The notes below the pieces were generated by a model. It was not told the origin of the DNA. It searched no databases and saw nothing but the letters and a program-made list of their open reading frames with translations. Shown one piece after another: positions 25,219 to 34,879 of a DNA stretch of 64,000 nucleotides. The stretch comes from Puniceibacterium sediminis (lineage in GTDB: Bacteria; Pseudomonadota; Alphaproteobacteria; Rhodobacterales; Rhodobacteraceae). The translations under genes were made by a program, and so were the position numbers. Location: positions 62,001-126,000 of the forward strand of contig NZ_FZNN01000004.1 in NCBI RefSeq assembly GCF_900188035.1, read 5' to 3'. Position 1 is the first letter of the stretch, and every line of letters begins with the position of its first letter.

Positions 25219-25537
25219 GGCGACTCGCTACACATATAATTTAGGCGGATATACATCGAGATTGTGCTAAAAAAAAGGCTAATGTTGGTACGCACACAAA
25301 AAGACAGTTTATAATGTAAAGGATGATTGGAATATCTTGCGATCCGTAGGTCGAATTTGTTGATATGATTAACATGACAGAGAGACAAAAATAAAAATGA
25401 TCCATGCTTTGTACAGGTCAGTCACACCAGCGGACTTGTAGAATTTGCGTGCAGAGCTTTGAGCATAGTGGAATTCCAGGCCGTTTGCTAAGCAAGCGTC
25501 GTTGACAAGGCCACGGCAAGAGCCGATTGCCAAGGTC
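25219..25537. other. AT-rich intergenic region
   Basis: About 320 bases, noticeably richer in A and T than the neighbours, between the divergent VPLPA-CTERM and YitT genes. It should hold both promoters. I see no RNA gene or clear operator. A 97-codon frame on the minus strand (25369-25662) overlaps YitT and has no family resemblance. Confidence 0.5.
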
Positions 25538-26158
25538 ATGCTGCTACTCGATTCCCCCCCCGCCGAGAACCACACTCTTTCCGAAGATGTGCAGGGTATC
25601 CTTATAGGCTGTACACTGGTGGCCCTCGGGATCCAGTTCTTACGTGCATCCGAACTGGTCACCGGGCAGATCGCGGGGCTGGCGCTGATCTTATCCTACC
25701 CGACGGGCTGGACCTTTGGCATCACCTTCTTTGTGCTGAACCTGCCGTTCTACTGGCTGGCGATCAAGCAGCTTGGTTGGCGCTTCACGATCAAGAATTT
25801 CTGCGCCGTGGCGGTTATGTCCACGCTTGTAGACGCCATGCCATATGTTCTGAAAATCCACCCTGTGCATCCGGCCATTGGTGCGATCCTGTTCGGCATC
25901 CTCGCCGGTATCGGGTTGCTGTCGCTGTTCCGGCACGGTGCCACTCTGGGCGGTGTTGGAATCGTCGCGCTCTGGCTTCAGGACAGGAACGGATTCAAGG
26001 CCGGCAATACGCAGTTGTTGTTCGATCTTTTCGTCTTTGCGCTCGCCTTGCTTCTGTTTCCTTGGGTTACAGTGGCCTGGTCTTTGATGGGGGCAGTCAT
26101 CGTGAATATGATCATTACCATCAACCATCGCCGGGACCGCTATATCGCCCGCTCCTGA
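25538..26158 (+). CDS. YitT family membrane protein
   Basis: Inner-membrane protein (206 residues from ATG 25538) of the YitT/DUF161 family, with five to six hydrophobic segments beginning at GILIGCTLVALGIQFL. Family marks are ELVTGQIAGLALILSY, the segment HPAIGAILFGILAGIGLLSL and GATLGGVGIVALWLQD. Function is unestablished; transport of a small solute has been suggested. The start is uncertain: AAGG is only two bases from ATG 25538, and an in-frame TTG at 25502 would add 12 residues. It is not obviously linked to the following LacI operon. Confidence 0.82.
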   Translation: MLLLDSPPAENHTLSEDVQGILIGCTLVALGIQFLRASELVTGQIAGLALILSYPTGWTFGITFFVLNLPFYWLAIKQLGWRFTIKNFCAVAVMSTLVDAMPYVLKIHPVHPAIGAILFGILAGIGLLSLFRHGATLGGVGIVALWLQDRNGFKAGNTQLLFDLFVFALALLLFPWVTVAWSLMGAVIVNMIITINHRRDRYIARS

Positions 26159-26467
26159 CGCATTCGCATTTTCGGCGGGTTGAAATCTGCCGTTGTGTTT
26201 CAATTTGATTTTAGCGGCGGGGCAGAGTTGCCTCTGACCGATGGGCAGAGGCATGGTGACGTGCCCAAAATGGTTCCCACTCAATCCCCTCAGTCAGACC
26301 CGTAAACTGCATTCCCGAAAGAATGCGGTCTGCCACCCGGGCCTGCCGAATATTGCGGCGTGCGCTGGCTGCCTGCACGCGCTCACCGCGAGCGAACTGA
26401 AAAAATTTGCGAAAACGCTTGCCGAAACCGGTTTCGGTGATCAGTTTGATAGGTGGGAGGACGGAAT
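26159..26467. other. Intergenic region upstream of the LacI-type regulator
   Basis: About 310 bases. The last 65 hold the putative operator and the Shine-Dalgarno for the regulator. Frames in the rest look non-coding. Confidence 0.5.
26422..26437. promoter_or_regulatory. Putative LacI-type operator
   Basis: A perfect 16-bp palindrome CCGAAACCGGTTTCGG with the central CG that LacI-family proteins require. A second, imperfect match (GCGAAAACGCTTGC) abuts it at 26409-26422. It lies 30 bases ahead of the regulator start, suggesting autoregulation and control of the whole operon. Confidence 0.55.
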
Positions 26468-27568
26468 TTGGCCATTCACATGGATCAGAAGGCAGCTGTG
26501 CAAAACCGGGCGCGCGTTCGGATTTCGGATGTTTCCCAGGCTCTGGGTCTGACAAAATCGACCGTCTCTCGGGCACTGAACGATTATCCCGATATTTCCG
26601 AAAATACCCGCAATCGGGTGCGCCGCATGGCCGACAAGATGGGTTACCAGCCGCTCAGTTCGGCGCAATCCATCCGGACCGGCCTATCCAAATCTCTGGG
26701 TCTGGTGATCCAGGTGGCCGATCATGATGCGCAGCGTCCTTTTCTCGCGGAATTCCTGTCCGGCCTGTCGCAGGGCGCCAGCGCACTGGGCTGGACACTG
26801 ACCATCGCAGCTGCTGACGGCCCAAAAGCGACGCTCGAGATGTTCCAGAGCATGATCCGTGACCGAAAGGTAGACGGTTTTATCCTGCCTCGCACTCAGG
26901 TTGATGATCCTCGTATCGACTTGCTGCGGGACGCACGGGTGCCGTTTGTGCTGTTCGGTCGTAGCCCTGACCCAAGTGATTGTGCCTGGCACGACGTTCT
27001 GGGCGAAGATGCGATGCAGGATGCAGTGAGGCATCTGGTCGGGCTCGGGCACCGGTCTATCGGATTCATCAACGGCGGTATGCAGTATACCTACGGGCCG
27101 CTGCGTCTGAACGGATATCTTGCCGCGATGGAGGCGGCCGGTCTGCCGGTGATCCCCCAACATATGGCGCAGGACGCCGTGACGATGGATGACGGGGCCG
27201 CCGCAGCCATGTCGATCCTGTCGACCCAACAGCCGCCCACCGCCATCCTGTGTGCCGTCGATATGTCAGCGCTTGGGGTATACCGGACCGCCGCGCGGCT
27301 GGGCCTGCGGATCGGATCGGATCTTTCCGTCATCGCCTATGACGGAATTCAGGACGGTGCCCATGTGGTGCCGCCCCTCGCGACCTATGCCGTGGATTAC
27401 ACCACGGCGGGCCGAAAACTGAGCGCATTGCTGATCCGCCGGATCAAGGGTGAGGCGCCCGAGGCACTGAGAGAAACCGTTCAGGCCAAGTTTCTGAACC
27501 GGGGATCAGCGGGATCACCCGCACAGACATCAACGCAGATGGCGCAGACCATCGCGCAACACCTTTAA
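26468..27568 (+). CDS. LacI-family transcriptional regulator
   Basis: Repressor of 366 residues: DNA-binding domain VRISDVSQALGLTKSTVSRA plus LNDYPDISENTRNRV (about residues 17-62 including the hinge helix), then a periplasmic-binding-protein-like effector domain (GLVIQVADHDAQRPF, ending DYTTAGRKLSALLIRRIKGE). I chose TTG 26468 because GGAGG stands seven bases ahead of it; ATG 26480 is the alternative but is 19 bases from that site. It heads the operon lacI-binding protein-permease-permease-hydrolase-ATPase, so the effector is probably the imported glycoside or its product. Confidence 0.9.
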   Translation: MAIHMDQKAAVQNRARVRISDVSQALGLTKSTVSRALNDYPDISENTRNRVRRMADKMGYQPLSSAQSIRTGLSKSLGLVIQVADHDAQRPFLAEFLSGLSQGASALGWTLTIAAADGPKATLEMFQSMIRDRKVDGFILPRTQVDDPRIDLLRDARVPFVLFGRSPDPSDCAWHDVLGEDAMQDAVRHLVGLGHRSIGFINGGMQYTYGPLRLNGYLAAMEAAGLPVIPQHMAQDAVTMDDGAAAAMSILSTQQPPTAILCAVDMSALGVYRTAARLGLRIGSDLSVIAYDGIQDGAHVVPPLATYAVDYTTAGRKLSALLIRRIKGEAPEALRETVQAKFLNRGSAGSPAQTSTQMAQTIAQHL

Positions 27569-27603
27569 CGAATCAATTACACAACACCCAAGGGAGGACG
27601 ACC

Positions 27604-28956
27604 ATGACCTTAAACAGAAAAACCATCCTGCTGACCGGAGCCGCCACGGCTCTGGTGATGTCCGGCATCTCGGCGAGCGCCGACGATCTGCGTTTCTGGA
27701 CGACCGAGGAACAGCCCGAGCGTCTGGCGCGTCAGCAGCAGATGGCGGCCGATTTCGCTGCACAGTCCGGCCATACGGTCGAAGTGATCCCGGTAACCGA
27801 AAATGATCTGGGCACCCGTGCCACTGCTGCCTATGCGGCTGGCGACCTGCCTGACGTGATCTATCACACGCTGCAATACTCCCTCCCCTGGGCAGAGGCC
27901 GGCATCCTGGACATGGACGCCGCCACTGACGTGATCGAAAACCTGGGCGGTGACAGCTTTGCACCCGGCGCGCTGGCGATGGCGCAGATGGACGATGGCT
28001 ATGCAGCCGTGCCGGTCGATGGCTGGACCCAGATGATCATCTACCGCAAGGACCTGTTTGACGCTGCCGGGCTTGCCGCACCGACCACCTATGCCAGTGT
28101 GCTGGCCGCCGTCGATGCGCTGCATAACCCGCCGGAGATGTATGGATTTGTCGCCGCCACCAAGGTGGACGAAAACTTCATGAGCCAGGTACTGGAGCAT
28201 GTCTTCCTTGCCAATGGCGTCTCGCCTGTCGGACCGGACGGCGTACAGCCGCTGGACGAAGCCAAGACCATCGAGGTGCTGGAATTCTACAAGGCCATCG
28301 CCAAGGCATCGCCTCCGGGCGATCTGTTCTGGGATCAGTCCCGTTCGCTCTACTTCTCGGGCAATGCGGCGATGATCATCTGGTCCCCCTTCATTCTTGA
28401 CGAATTGGCCGGCCTGCGTGATTCCGCTCCGCCCACGATCAACGACGATCCGACCAGCCGCGATCTGGCTGCAGCCACCGGCATCGTCACCACCTTTGCC
28501 GGGCCGTCCAACCCGGATGGCGCGGCCTGGGGCGATCTGCGCTTCTTTGGTATCACCTCGGATGCGCAGACCGATGCAGCGATGGAATTCGTCGAATATT
28601 CGCTGGGTGACGGATACGAGCAGACCCTTGCCATTGCCCCCGAAGGCAAATTCCCCACCCGCCGCGGCACCGCAGAAGAGCCCAACAAGTTCCGGGATCT
28701 ATGGGCCACACTGGATGTGGGTGTTGACCGCAAGGCGCCGCTGAAGGATCTCTACGATCCGGCCATGATCGATGAAATCGTTGCCGGTCTGGACGCAGCA
28801 CAGCGTTGGGGCGCGGCTGACGGCCAACTTGCCACGGCCTCCAAGATCATCAACAGCCAGGTGATCAACCGTCTGGTGCGCGAATACATCGACGATCAGC
28901 GTGACGCTGCCGCAACCGTGGCTGCATTGAACGACGCTATCGCTTCGGTCGAATAA
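27604..28956 (+). CDS. Sugar ABC transporter substrate-binding protein (CUT1 type)
   Basis: Periplasmic binding protein of 450 residues with a signal peptide cleaved near ISASA at about residue 26. The mature part DDLRFWTTEEQPERLARQQ, then ENDLGTRATAAYAAGDLPDV and PVDGWTQMIIYRKDLFDAAG follow the family 1 (maltose/glycerol-phosphate/glycoside) pattern. A strong AAGGGAGG site precedes the ATG. A hairpin 16 bases after the stop probably stabilises this part of the message. Given the GH63-type hydrolase downstream, a glucosyl- or mannosyl-glycerate-like solute is a reasonable but unproven ligand. Confidence 0.9.
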   Translation: MTLNRKTILLTGAATALVMSGISASADDLRFWTTEEQPERLARQQQMAADFAAQSGHTVEVIPVTENDLGTRATAAYAAGDLPDVIYHTLQYSLPWAEAGILDMDAATDVIENLGGDSFAPGALAMAQMDDGYAAVPVDGWTQMIIYRKDLFDAAGLAAPTTYASVLAAVDALHNPPEMYGFVAATKVDENFMSQVLEHVFLANGVSPVGPDGVQPLDEAKTIEVLEFYKAIAKASPPGDLFWDQSRSLYFSGNAAMIIWSPFILDELAGLRDSAPPTINDDPTSRDLAAATGIVTTFAGPSNPDGAAWGDLRFFGITSDAQTDAAMEFVEYSLGDGYEQTLAIAPEGKFPTRRGTAEEPNKFRDLWATLDVGVDRKAPLKDLYDPAMIDEIVAGLDAAQRWGAADGQLATASKIINSQVINRLVREYIDDQRDAAATVAALNDAIASVE

Positions 28957-28971
28957 AGCGTGTGCTTTTGG

Positions 28972-28993
28972 GGGCGGCTTTCCGGAGCCGCCC
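28972..28993 (+). terminator. Hairpin after the binding-protein gene
   Basis: An 8-bp stem GGGCGGCT/AGCCGCCC with a TTCCGG loop and no U-run, 16 bases after the stop. It is placed like the pstS hairpin and probably serves mRNA protection and partial attenuation. Confidence 0.6.
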
Positions 28994-29042
28994 TGCCCCG
29001 AACATGACTGTCCCCGTATCTAGATGGAGCATATGCCCAGCT

Positions 29043-30287
29043 ATGACTGATGCTGTACCCCCAAAAGGCACAGGTCCCCTGGCCCGACGTGAAGCCCGGC
29101 TGGCCTGGGGCCTGCTGTCGCCCACGATCATTGCGGTCTCGCTGGTTGTGTTGTTGCCGCTGCTCGCCATCTTCTGGATCAGTTTCAAACCCGTCAGCCT
29201 TGCCGATCTGCGTCCGCCCGAGGTTGTCTTGCGCGAAGATCTCCGTGGTGATGACAAGGCGGTCGGCGACACGCCAAGCATTCGCTACCGGCTGCGTAAC
29301 TCTTCGCAGGAACAGCCGATCCGGGGGGTGAGCTTCAGCGATACTTTGCCGGACGGCCTGACGGTGACAGAACTCGATCCCCGCTGCACACTCGACGGCA
29401 CGGCGCTGGCCTGTGATCTGGGCGATTGGGAGGGTGGGTTTCGTGACACGCTGATGATCCCCGTCACGGTGGATCAGACCTATCTCGACAACGGTATTGA
29501 GCCGGATCAGACAGATCCTGTCACAGCGGGCCGTGCGGTCAATGTCCTGACCAGCGGCAATTTCACATTTGAGAATTTCGCCCGGATTTTTGATGGTGAC
29601 GAATTCTGGGGCGTTCTTGGGGTTACCCTGTTCTATGCGGTCTTCGGAACGGTCGGTGCGCTGCTGTTCGGGCTGTTCGCCGCCATGCTGCTGAACAAAT
29701 CGTTCAGGGGTCAGGGCATCCTGCGCGGGCTTTACCTGTTTCCCTATGTGTCGCCCGTGATCGCGGTGGCCTTTGCATGGGTGCTGCTGTTTGATCCCTT
29801 TTCGGGCAGTGCCAATGCGCTGCTGATCCAGATGGGTGTCACGACCGAGGCGATCAACTTCTTCGGCCAGCGTCCGCTCGCGCTCATCATGGTCACGGTG
29901 TTCGAGATCTGGCGTTACTTCCCGCTGTCCTTCCTGTTCATCCTTGCCCGGATGCAAAGCATCGATACCGACATGTACGAAGCGGCGGACATGGACGGCG
30001 CGTCGCCTTTTCAGCAGTTCTGGTACCTTAGCGTGCCGCAACTGCTGGGGATCCTGTCGGTTCTTTTCCTGCTTCGGTTCATCTGGACCTTCAACAAATT
30101 CGACGACATTTTCCTGCTGACTGGCGGTAATGCGGGCACCCGCACGCTGACCGTGAATGTCTATGAACAGGCCTTTGCTGTGTCCAACATAGGCGCGGGG
30201 GCGGCGGTGGCGGTGGTGATCTTTGCCTGCCTGCTGGCCTTTTCGATCTTCTTTCTGAAATTCATCAGCCAGGAGGAAGGGCTATGA
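29043..30287 (+). CDS. Sugar ABC transporter permease with inserted extracytoplasmic domain
   Basis: MalF-like inner-membrane permease of 414 residues. After the first membrane helix (about 20-47) comes a polar insertion of roughly 125 residues (PPEVVLREDLRGDDKAVG to GRAVNVLTSGNF). It contains a beta-sandwich pattern YRLRNSSQEQ, VSFSDTLPDGLTVTE, CTLDGTALACDLGDW that resembles DUF11-type repeats of surface proteins. The permease core follows, with the coupling loop EAADMDGASPFQQFWYLSVP. I chose ATG 29043; an earlier in-frame codon lies in the hairpin region. The inserted domain should face the periplasm and could contact the binding protein. Confidence 0.88.
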   Translation: MTDAVPPKGTGPLARREARLAWGLLSPTIIAVSLVVLLPLLAIFWISFKPVSLADLRPPEVVLREDLRGDDKAVGDTPSIRYRLRNSSQEQPIRGVSFSDTLPDGLTVTELDPRCTLDGTALACDLGDWEGGFRDTLMIPVTVDQTYLDNGIEPDQTDPVTAGRAVNVLTSGNFTFENFARIFDGDEFWGVLGVTLFYAVFGTVGALLFGLFAAMLLNKSFRGQGILRGLYLFPYVSPVIAVAFAWVLLFDPFSGSANALLIQMGVTTEAINFFGQRPLALIMVTVFEIWRYFPLSFLFILARMQSIDTDMYEAADMDGASPFQQFWYLSVPQLLGILSVLFLLRFIWTFNKFDDIFLLTGGNAGTRTLTVNVYEQAFAVSNIGAGAAVAVVIFACLLAFSIFFLKFISQEEGL

Positions 30288-31498
30288 ATTTTCTGCGTCA
30301 CGGATATGTAACCGGCCCGCTGCTCGGTGCGCTGTGGATGTTTGTGCTGGCCACGACGGTCGCGGTCACGATGTCCTTTGCCAGCGGCGATGCCTTCCGC
30401 CCCTCGATACTGTTTTCCCTGATCTGGGGCGCGGGGCTGGGCGCATTCGCCATCACCCTGCCCGCGCTGCGTGCGGCCCAGATCGGGGCGGGTGTGGTCA
30501 TTGCACTGGTGACCTATCTGGGCTTTGGCCCGGTACTAAGCGGTGCGGATGCGGGCACGATGCCGGTCCTGATCGGCGCGCTGATCCTGGCAGGTTGTGC
30601 GGCGGTCTCTCTTTGGGTGATCCTCGACGATTGCCCGGCAGGGCCGCTCAACCGGCACGAATTCGAAGGGGCGGTGATCCGATTCCTCACCGGGTTCGGC
30701 TATATTTTCTTTACCGCGATCGTCGTCATTCCGTTCTACGTGATGCTGATGACCAGCCTGAAAAATCAGGCCGAACTGATCCAGAACCCGCTGGATTTCA
30801 CCATCGATCTGTCACAGGGCTGGGATCTGTTCCGTTCATATGACGAACTATTCCGTCAGTTCAACTTTGGCACCTATCTGCTCAACTCGTTCTTCATCTC
30901 GGTGCTGACCGTCTTCATCACCCTGCTGTTTGCGGTACCTGGTGCCTATGCCGTCGCCCGCCTGCGGTTTTCCGGCCGCGCCGCGTTTTCACGATCAATC
31001 CTGCTGATCTACATGGTGCCGATGATCGTTCTTGCGCTGCCGATCTACATTGCCTTCTCGATGACCGGTCTGCGCAACTCCTTAAGCGGGATCATCATGA
31101 TCTATCCGGTGACGACCATTCCGGTCGCGCTCTATATGCTTCAGGGTTATTTCCGCGGCCTTCCGGCGGAAATCGAAGAGGCCGGCCTGATGGATGGTCT
31201 GTCCCGCCTGAAGGTCATCTGGAAGATCACCTTGCCGCTGTCCCTGCCCGCGATGGCGTCGGTATCGCTCTATGTCTTCATGATCGCCTGGAACGAATTC
31301 CTGCTGGCCTTCATGCTGCTGGACGATCCCAGCAAATTCACCCTCACACGGGGCATCTCGTCGCTCAACTCATCTGAAATCCCGCGTCAGCATCTGATGG
31401 CCGGTTCGGTGATTGCGACTGTTCCGATCATGGTCCTGTTCCTGGGGCTAGAACGTTTCATGACCAAAGGCCTGACCGCAGGCGGCGTAAAAGGATGA
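30284..31498 (+). CDS. Sugar ABC transporter permease with N-terminal membrane extension
   Basis: MalG-like permease of 404 residues, overlapping the previous gene by ATGA. About 130 residues with roughly four hydrophobic segments (VLATTVAVTMSFASG, FSLIWGAGLGAFAITL, VVIALVTYLGFGPVL, LIGALILAGCAAVSLWVI) precede the usual core; ordinary MalG-type permeases are about 280 residues. The core starts near FGYIFFTAIVVIPFYVM and contains the EAA loop EEAGLMDGLSRLKVIWKITL. The extension may pack against the enlarged partner permease. It overlaps the hydrolase gene by ATGA. Confidence 0.88.
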   Translation: MNFLRHGYVTGPLLGALWMFVLATTVAVTMSFASGDAFRPSILFSLIWGAGLGAFAITLPALRAAQIGAGVVIALVTYLGFGPVLSGADAGTMPVLIGALILAGCAAVSLWVILDDCPAGPLNRHEFEGAVIRFLTGFGYIFFTAIVVIPFYVMLMTSLKNQAELIQNPLDFTIDLSQGWDLFRSYDELFRQFNFGTYLLNSFFISVLTVFITLLFAVPGAYAVARLRFSGRAAFSRSILLIYMVPMIVLALPIYIAFSMTGLRNSLSGIIMIYPVTTIPVALYMLQGYFRGLPAEIEEAGLMDGLSRLKVIWKITLPLSLPAMASVSLYVFMIAWNEFLLAFMLLDDPSKFTLTRGISSLNSSEIPRQHLMAGSVIATVPIMVLFLGLERFMTKGLTAGGVKG

Positions 31499-32769
31499 AC
31501 CACATGACTTCTCTCGACGATCAGGCAAAAGCGATCCTGCGCGGCAACGACAAGGGCGGCTATACGCTGCCGACTCATGGCCTGTATCCCTATCAGTGGA
31601 ACTGGGATTCAGCCTTTGCCGCCTGGGGGTTTTCGACCTTTGACAACGCCCGCGCCTGGGATGAACTCGACACGCTTATGGCCAGCCAGTGGGATGACGG
31701 CATGGTGCCGCATATCATCTTTCACCAACCCGATCCGGGCTATTTCCCCGGGCCGGACGTCTGGCAGACGGGACAGTCACCGGCGACCTCCGGGATCACC
31801 CAGCCGCCCGTTGCCGCTAGCATGGCGCGGCGCATCTGGGACAGCGACCGCGATGCCGGTCAGACACGTATTGCCGCGCTATACCCGAAGCTTTTGAAAT
31901 GGCACCGCTGGTGGCACGAGGCGCGCTGCACCCACGGGCCTGCCGCCATCACCCACCCCTGGGAAAGTGGACGCGACAACTGCCCCGACTGGGACATCGG
32001 CATGGTCAATGTCGATGGATCAGGTGCGGGAGAATACACCCGCCGCGACACCGGCCACGTTAATCCCGAAATGCGCCCCACCAAGGAAGATTACGACCGC
32101 TACATTGCCATCGTGAAATACGGTGTCTCTGTCGGCTGGAATCCGGAGAAGATCGTGGCCGAAGGTCCCTTCCTGATGGCAGACCCGGGCATCACCTTTA
32201 TCCTGCTGCGCGCGCATGACGATCTGGCTGCAATTGGACGTGAATTGGGCGAAGATGTGAGCGAGATTGAAGGCTGGGCCAACGCCCTGCGTGCCTCCTT
32301 GCCGTTGATCTGGAACGATGCCCTGGGCGCATACGACGCGCGGGATCTGCGGACCGGTGCCTTTGCCAATGTCCTGGGTTCAGGCGCTTTTCTTGCCTAT
32401 CTGGCGGGCGCCGGAAATCCACAGCTCGACAAGCAGCTGATGCGTGCTTGGGACAAGGTTACCTACGGCATCCCTTCGGCCGATCCCGAGGCCCCGATCT
32501 TTAACCCACGCAAATACTGGCGCGGGCCGACATGGCCTGTGGTCAATGCCCTGATCGCCATCGGGCTTGAGGATTCCGGCCATCACGACCTGATGGAACG
32601 GCTGCGCGCCGAAACAGCTGCGCTCATCCGGAAACACGGGTTCTACGAATATTTCGATCCGATTGACGCCACCCCCTGTGGTGGTGCCGATTTCACATGG
32701 ACTGCCGCGATCTGGCTGACATGGGCCGGACAGGATCCGCAACCCGTCACCGAAAAAGGAGCTGCCTGA
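31495..32769 (+). CDS. GH63-type glycoside hydrolase (mannosyl-/glucosylglycerate hydrolase-like)
   Basis: Cytoplasmic (alpha/alpha)6-barrel hydrolase of 424 residues without signal peptide. The stretches [46 protein letters not shown] and [19 protein letters not shown] are characteristic of the GH63 branch that contains mannosylglycerate and glucosylglycerate hydrolases. Encoded between permease and ATPase of an importer, it most likely splits the imported glycoside into a hexose and glycerate (or glycerol). ATG 31495 overlaps the permease stop; ATG 31504 (MTSLDDQ) sits better behind AAAAGG and may be the true start. Exact substrate unproven. Confidence 0.83.
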   Translation: MNHMTSLDDQAKAILRGNDKGGYTLPTHGLYPYQWNWDSAFAAWGFSTFDNARAWDELDTLMASQWDDGMVPHIIFHQPDPGYFPGPDVWQTGQSPATSGITQPPVAASMARRIWDSDRDAGQTRIAALYPKLLKWHRWWHEARCTHGPAAITHPWESGRDNCPDWDIGMVNVDGSGAGEYTRRDTGHVNPEMRPTKEDYDRYIAIVKYGVSVGWNPEKIVAEGPFLMADPGITFILLRAHDDLAAIGRELGEDVSEIEGWANALRASLPLIWNDALGAYDARDLRTGAFANVLGSGAFLAYLAGAGNPQLDKQLMRAWDKVTYGIPSADPEAPIFNPRKYWRGPTWPVVNALIAIGLEDSGHHDLMERLRAETAALIRKHGFYEYFDPIDATPCGGADFTWTAAIWLTWAGQDPQPVTEKGAA

Positions 32770-33782
32770 TGTCCTCCATCCAGTTGAAATCGGTCGAAAA
32801 ATGGTACGGCAACGTCCAGGTGATCAAGGGCGTGGACCTCGACATAGAAGAAGGCGAATTCATCATCTTTGTCGGGCCGTCGGGCTGTGGTAAATCCACC
32901 CTCCTGCGGATGATCGCCGGGCTTGAGGAAACCAGCCGCGGCCAGATCATGATCGGTGACCGGGATGCGACGGCCGAACCGCCCAGCAAGCGGGGCCTTG
33001 CCATGGTGTTCCAGTCCTACGCTCTGTATCCACATATGTCGGTGCGCGACAACGTTGGCTTTCCGCTGAAGTCCGCAGGCCTGCCCAAGGCTGAAATTGA
33101 TGCCAAGGTGTCCGAGGCGGCGCGGGTTCTTAAGCTCGATTCCTACCTTGATCGCCGCCCCAAGGACCTGTCCGGCGGGCAGCGTCAGCGTGTTGCCATC
33201 GGGCGATCCATCGTGCGCGACCCCACGGCGTTCCTGTTCGACGAGCCGTTGTCCAACCTTGATGCCGCCCTACGGGTCGAGATGCGCTATGAGATCGCCA
33301 AGCTGCACCAGACGTTGAAATCGACGATGATCTACGTCACCCACGATCAGGTCGAGGCGATGACCCTTGCCGACCGGATTGTGGTGCTGGACGCGGGCCG
33401 TATTGCGCAGGTTGGCGCACCGCGCGATCTTTACGAGAACCCCGCGAACCTTTTTGTTGCGCAGTTTATCGGATCACCCCGCATGAACGTGATGGAGGTC
33501 AGCGTCGCGCCCAAGGTCGCAGCGCCCGTATCGGCTCGTCACCTGGGCATCCGTCCGGAACATATCGAACTGGTTTCCCCCGGCGCAGGTCATTTGGATG
33601 GTGTGGTGGATGTTCTGGAATACCTGGGCGCCGACACATTTGTCATCATCGCCTGCGAAGGTGCGGGTCAGGTGACGGTGCGGGTGATCGGCAAGTCCGA
33701 CCTCAAACCCGGCGAAAACGTCAGCCTGCACTTCACACCCGATAACCTGCGCTTTTTCAACGAGGCCGGAAAGGCGATTTAA
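32769..33782 (+). CDS. Sugar ABC transporter ATP-binding protein (MalK/UgpC type)
   Basis: ATPase of 337 residues powering the preceding permeases. Walker [12 protein letters not shown] is near residue 37, the signature LSGGQRQR near 135, Walker [13 protein letters not shown] near 155 and the switch His in VTHDQVEA. The C-terminal ~110 residues form the MOI/TOBE regulatory domain ([14 protein letters not shown]). Its start ATG shares a base with the hydrolase stop (TGATG). It closes the operon; the next gene is convergent. Confidence 0.93.
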   Translation: MSSIQLKSVEKWYGNVQVIKGVDLDIEEGEFIIFVGPSGCGKSTLLRMIAGLEETSRGQIMIGDRDATAEPPSKRGLAMVFQSYALYPHMSVRDNVGFPLKSAGLPKAEIDAKVSEAARVLKLDSYLDRRPKDLSGGQRQRVAIGRSIVRDPTAFLFDEPLSNLDAALRVEMRYEIAKLHQTLKSTMIYVTHDQVEAMTLADRIVVLDAGRIAQVGAPRDLYENPANLFVAQFIGSPRMNVMEVSVAPKVAAPVSARHLGIRPEHIELVSPGAGHLDGVVDVLEYLGADTFVIIACEGAGQVTVRVIGKSDLKPGENVSLHFTPDNLRFFNEAGKAI

Positions 33783-33794
33783 TACGCGGTTCGA

Positions 33795-34622
33795 TCAGAG
33801 CCGGGCCAGCAATTCTGTCTTCTTGGCATCGAATTCCGCCTGATTGATGATCCCTTTTCCCAACAGATCGGCCAGCCGTTCGATCCGGGAAAAAATCTGG
33901 TCGTCGCTGATTTCTAGAGGTGGCAGGGTCTTGTCAGTGGGCGCTTTGGCTGCCTCCGGCGCGTTTCCTATCGGTTGGATCGCGACTGCTTCCTGAGATG
34001 TCGGAACTGACGACGGTGCGACAGGCGCGGCCGCAGTTGTATCGGTCACAATGCGCAGATCAGAGATCCGCACCAAACCGTGTTGGCTGTTAAAGCTCAG
34101 ACTTTGCCCACCACTTTGCGCCTGAGAAAAGCCCCCGATCTGGTGATCGCCGGTATCGTAAACGGTCATCTGCCCGCCCATATCTATGGCAAGTCGGCGT
34201 TGGCTGGGAAAATAGGCATATCGCATGTTGTTCTGCGCCCCGACCGATGTTGGCTGCCCCAGTTCAGCGGGCCATCCGTTTGTGTTCTGCACAAAAAGGC
34301 TTGACCCGGGTCCACTGCGCTCACCCGAGCTTTGAGATTGTGATGAGGCGAAAGGACTTTGGTTGCGCAGAATTCCTGACAGTTCCGTGCACAAGCTATC
34401 GACACGCGCCTTCAGGCCGTTGTTGAACATGTCGCCTATCATCGTCATGCCACCCAGAGACCACTGACCCATGCCGCCAACTTCGGGATGGTTGAACTGC
34501 GCCTGCGTGCCCTGCCCGGCCTCAACCGCACGCAGCATGTGTGTGACTGCATTCGCACTTATGCCATGACGTATGGCAAGTTCTGCCACAGTTTTTTTTC
34601 CGTCTTCGGTCAGGTCACTCAT
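33795..34622 (-). CDS. SHOCT-domain protein with helix-turn-helix-like N-terminus
   Basis: A 275-residue cytoplasmic protein of unknown function. The N-terminus EDGKKTVAELAIRHGISANA and the following AVTHMLRAVEAG look like a small helical DNA- or RNA-binding element. Next is the conserved block FNHPEVGGMGQWSLGGMTMI then GDMFNNGLKARVDSLCTEL. The middle is low in conservation (S/Q/G-rich), and the C-terminal ~35 residues (DQIFSRIERLADLLGKGIIN) form a SHOCT helix pair, thought to mediate oligomerisation. It is convergent with the transporter operon, with 12 bases between. Confidence 0.78.
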   Translation of the reverse strand: MSDLTEDGKKTVAELAIRHGISANAVTHMLRAVEAGQGTQAQFNHPEVGGMGQWSLGGMTMIGDMFNNGLKARVDSLCTELSGILRNQSPFASSQSQSSGERSGPGSSLFVQNTNGWPAELGQPTSVGAQNNMRYAYFPSQRRLAIDMGGQMTVYDTGDHQIGGFSQAQSGGQSLSFNSQHGLVRISDLRIVTDTTAAAPVAPSSVPTSQEAVAIQPIGNAPEAAKAPTDKTLPPLEISDDQIFSRIERLADLLGKGIINQAEFDAKKTELLARL

Positions 34623-34879
34623 CTGTCAGCCTCCGCGCCGCGATCAACCTGCGCTTAACACCCTGACTCGGTTACGCCTACCCGAAATCAGGCTCGGCAA
34701 TGCAGATCTGTTGAGCACTGGACCTGACCGGGACTGCGTGACATGCAGGCTACATCAAGACTACTTTTCTTTTGTTTGCCAGTCTGCTTTCCGCCGGTTC
34801 GATAGAAAATCGGCGGAACTGTAAAAGCGAGAAAATAACGATAAGTTGACCACACTTTTACAGCGGGTGAACTCCGCGC

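Noticed and set aside
25369-25662. 97-codon minus-strand frame in the AT-rich gap
   Set aside because: Overlaps YitT and shows no recognisable family or coding bias.
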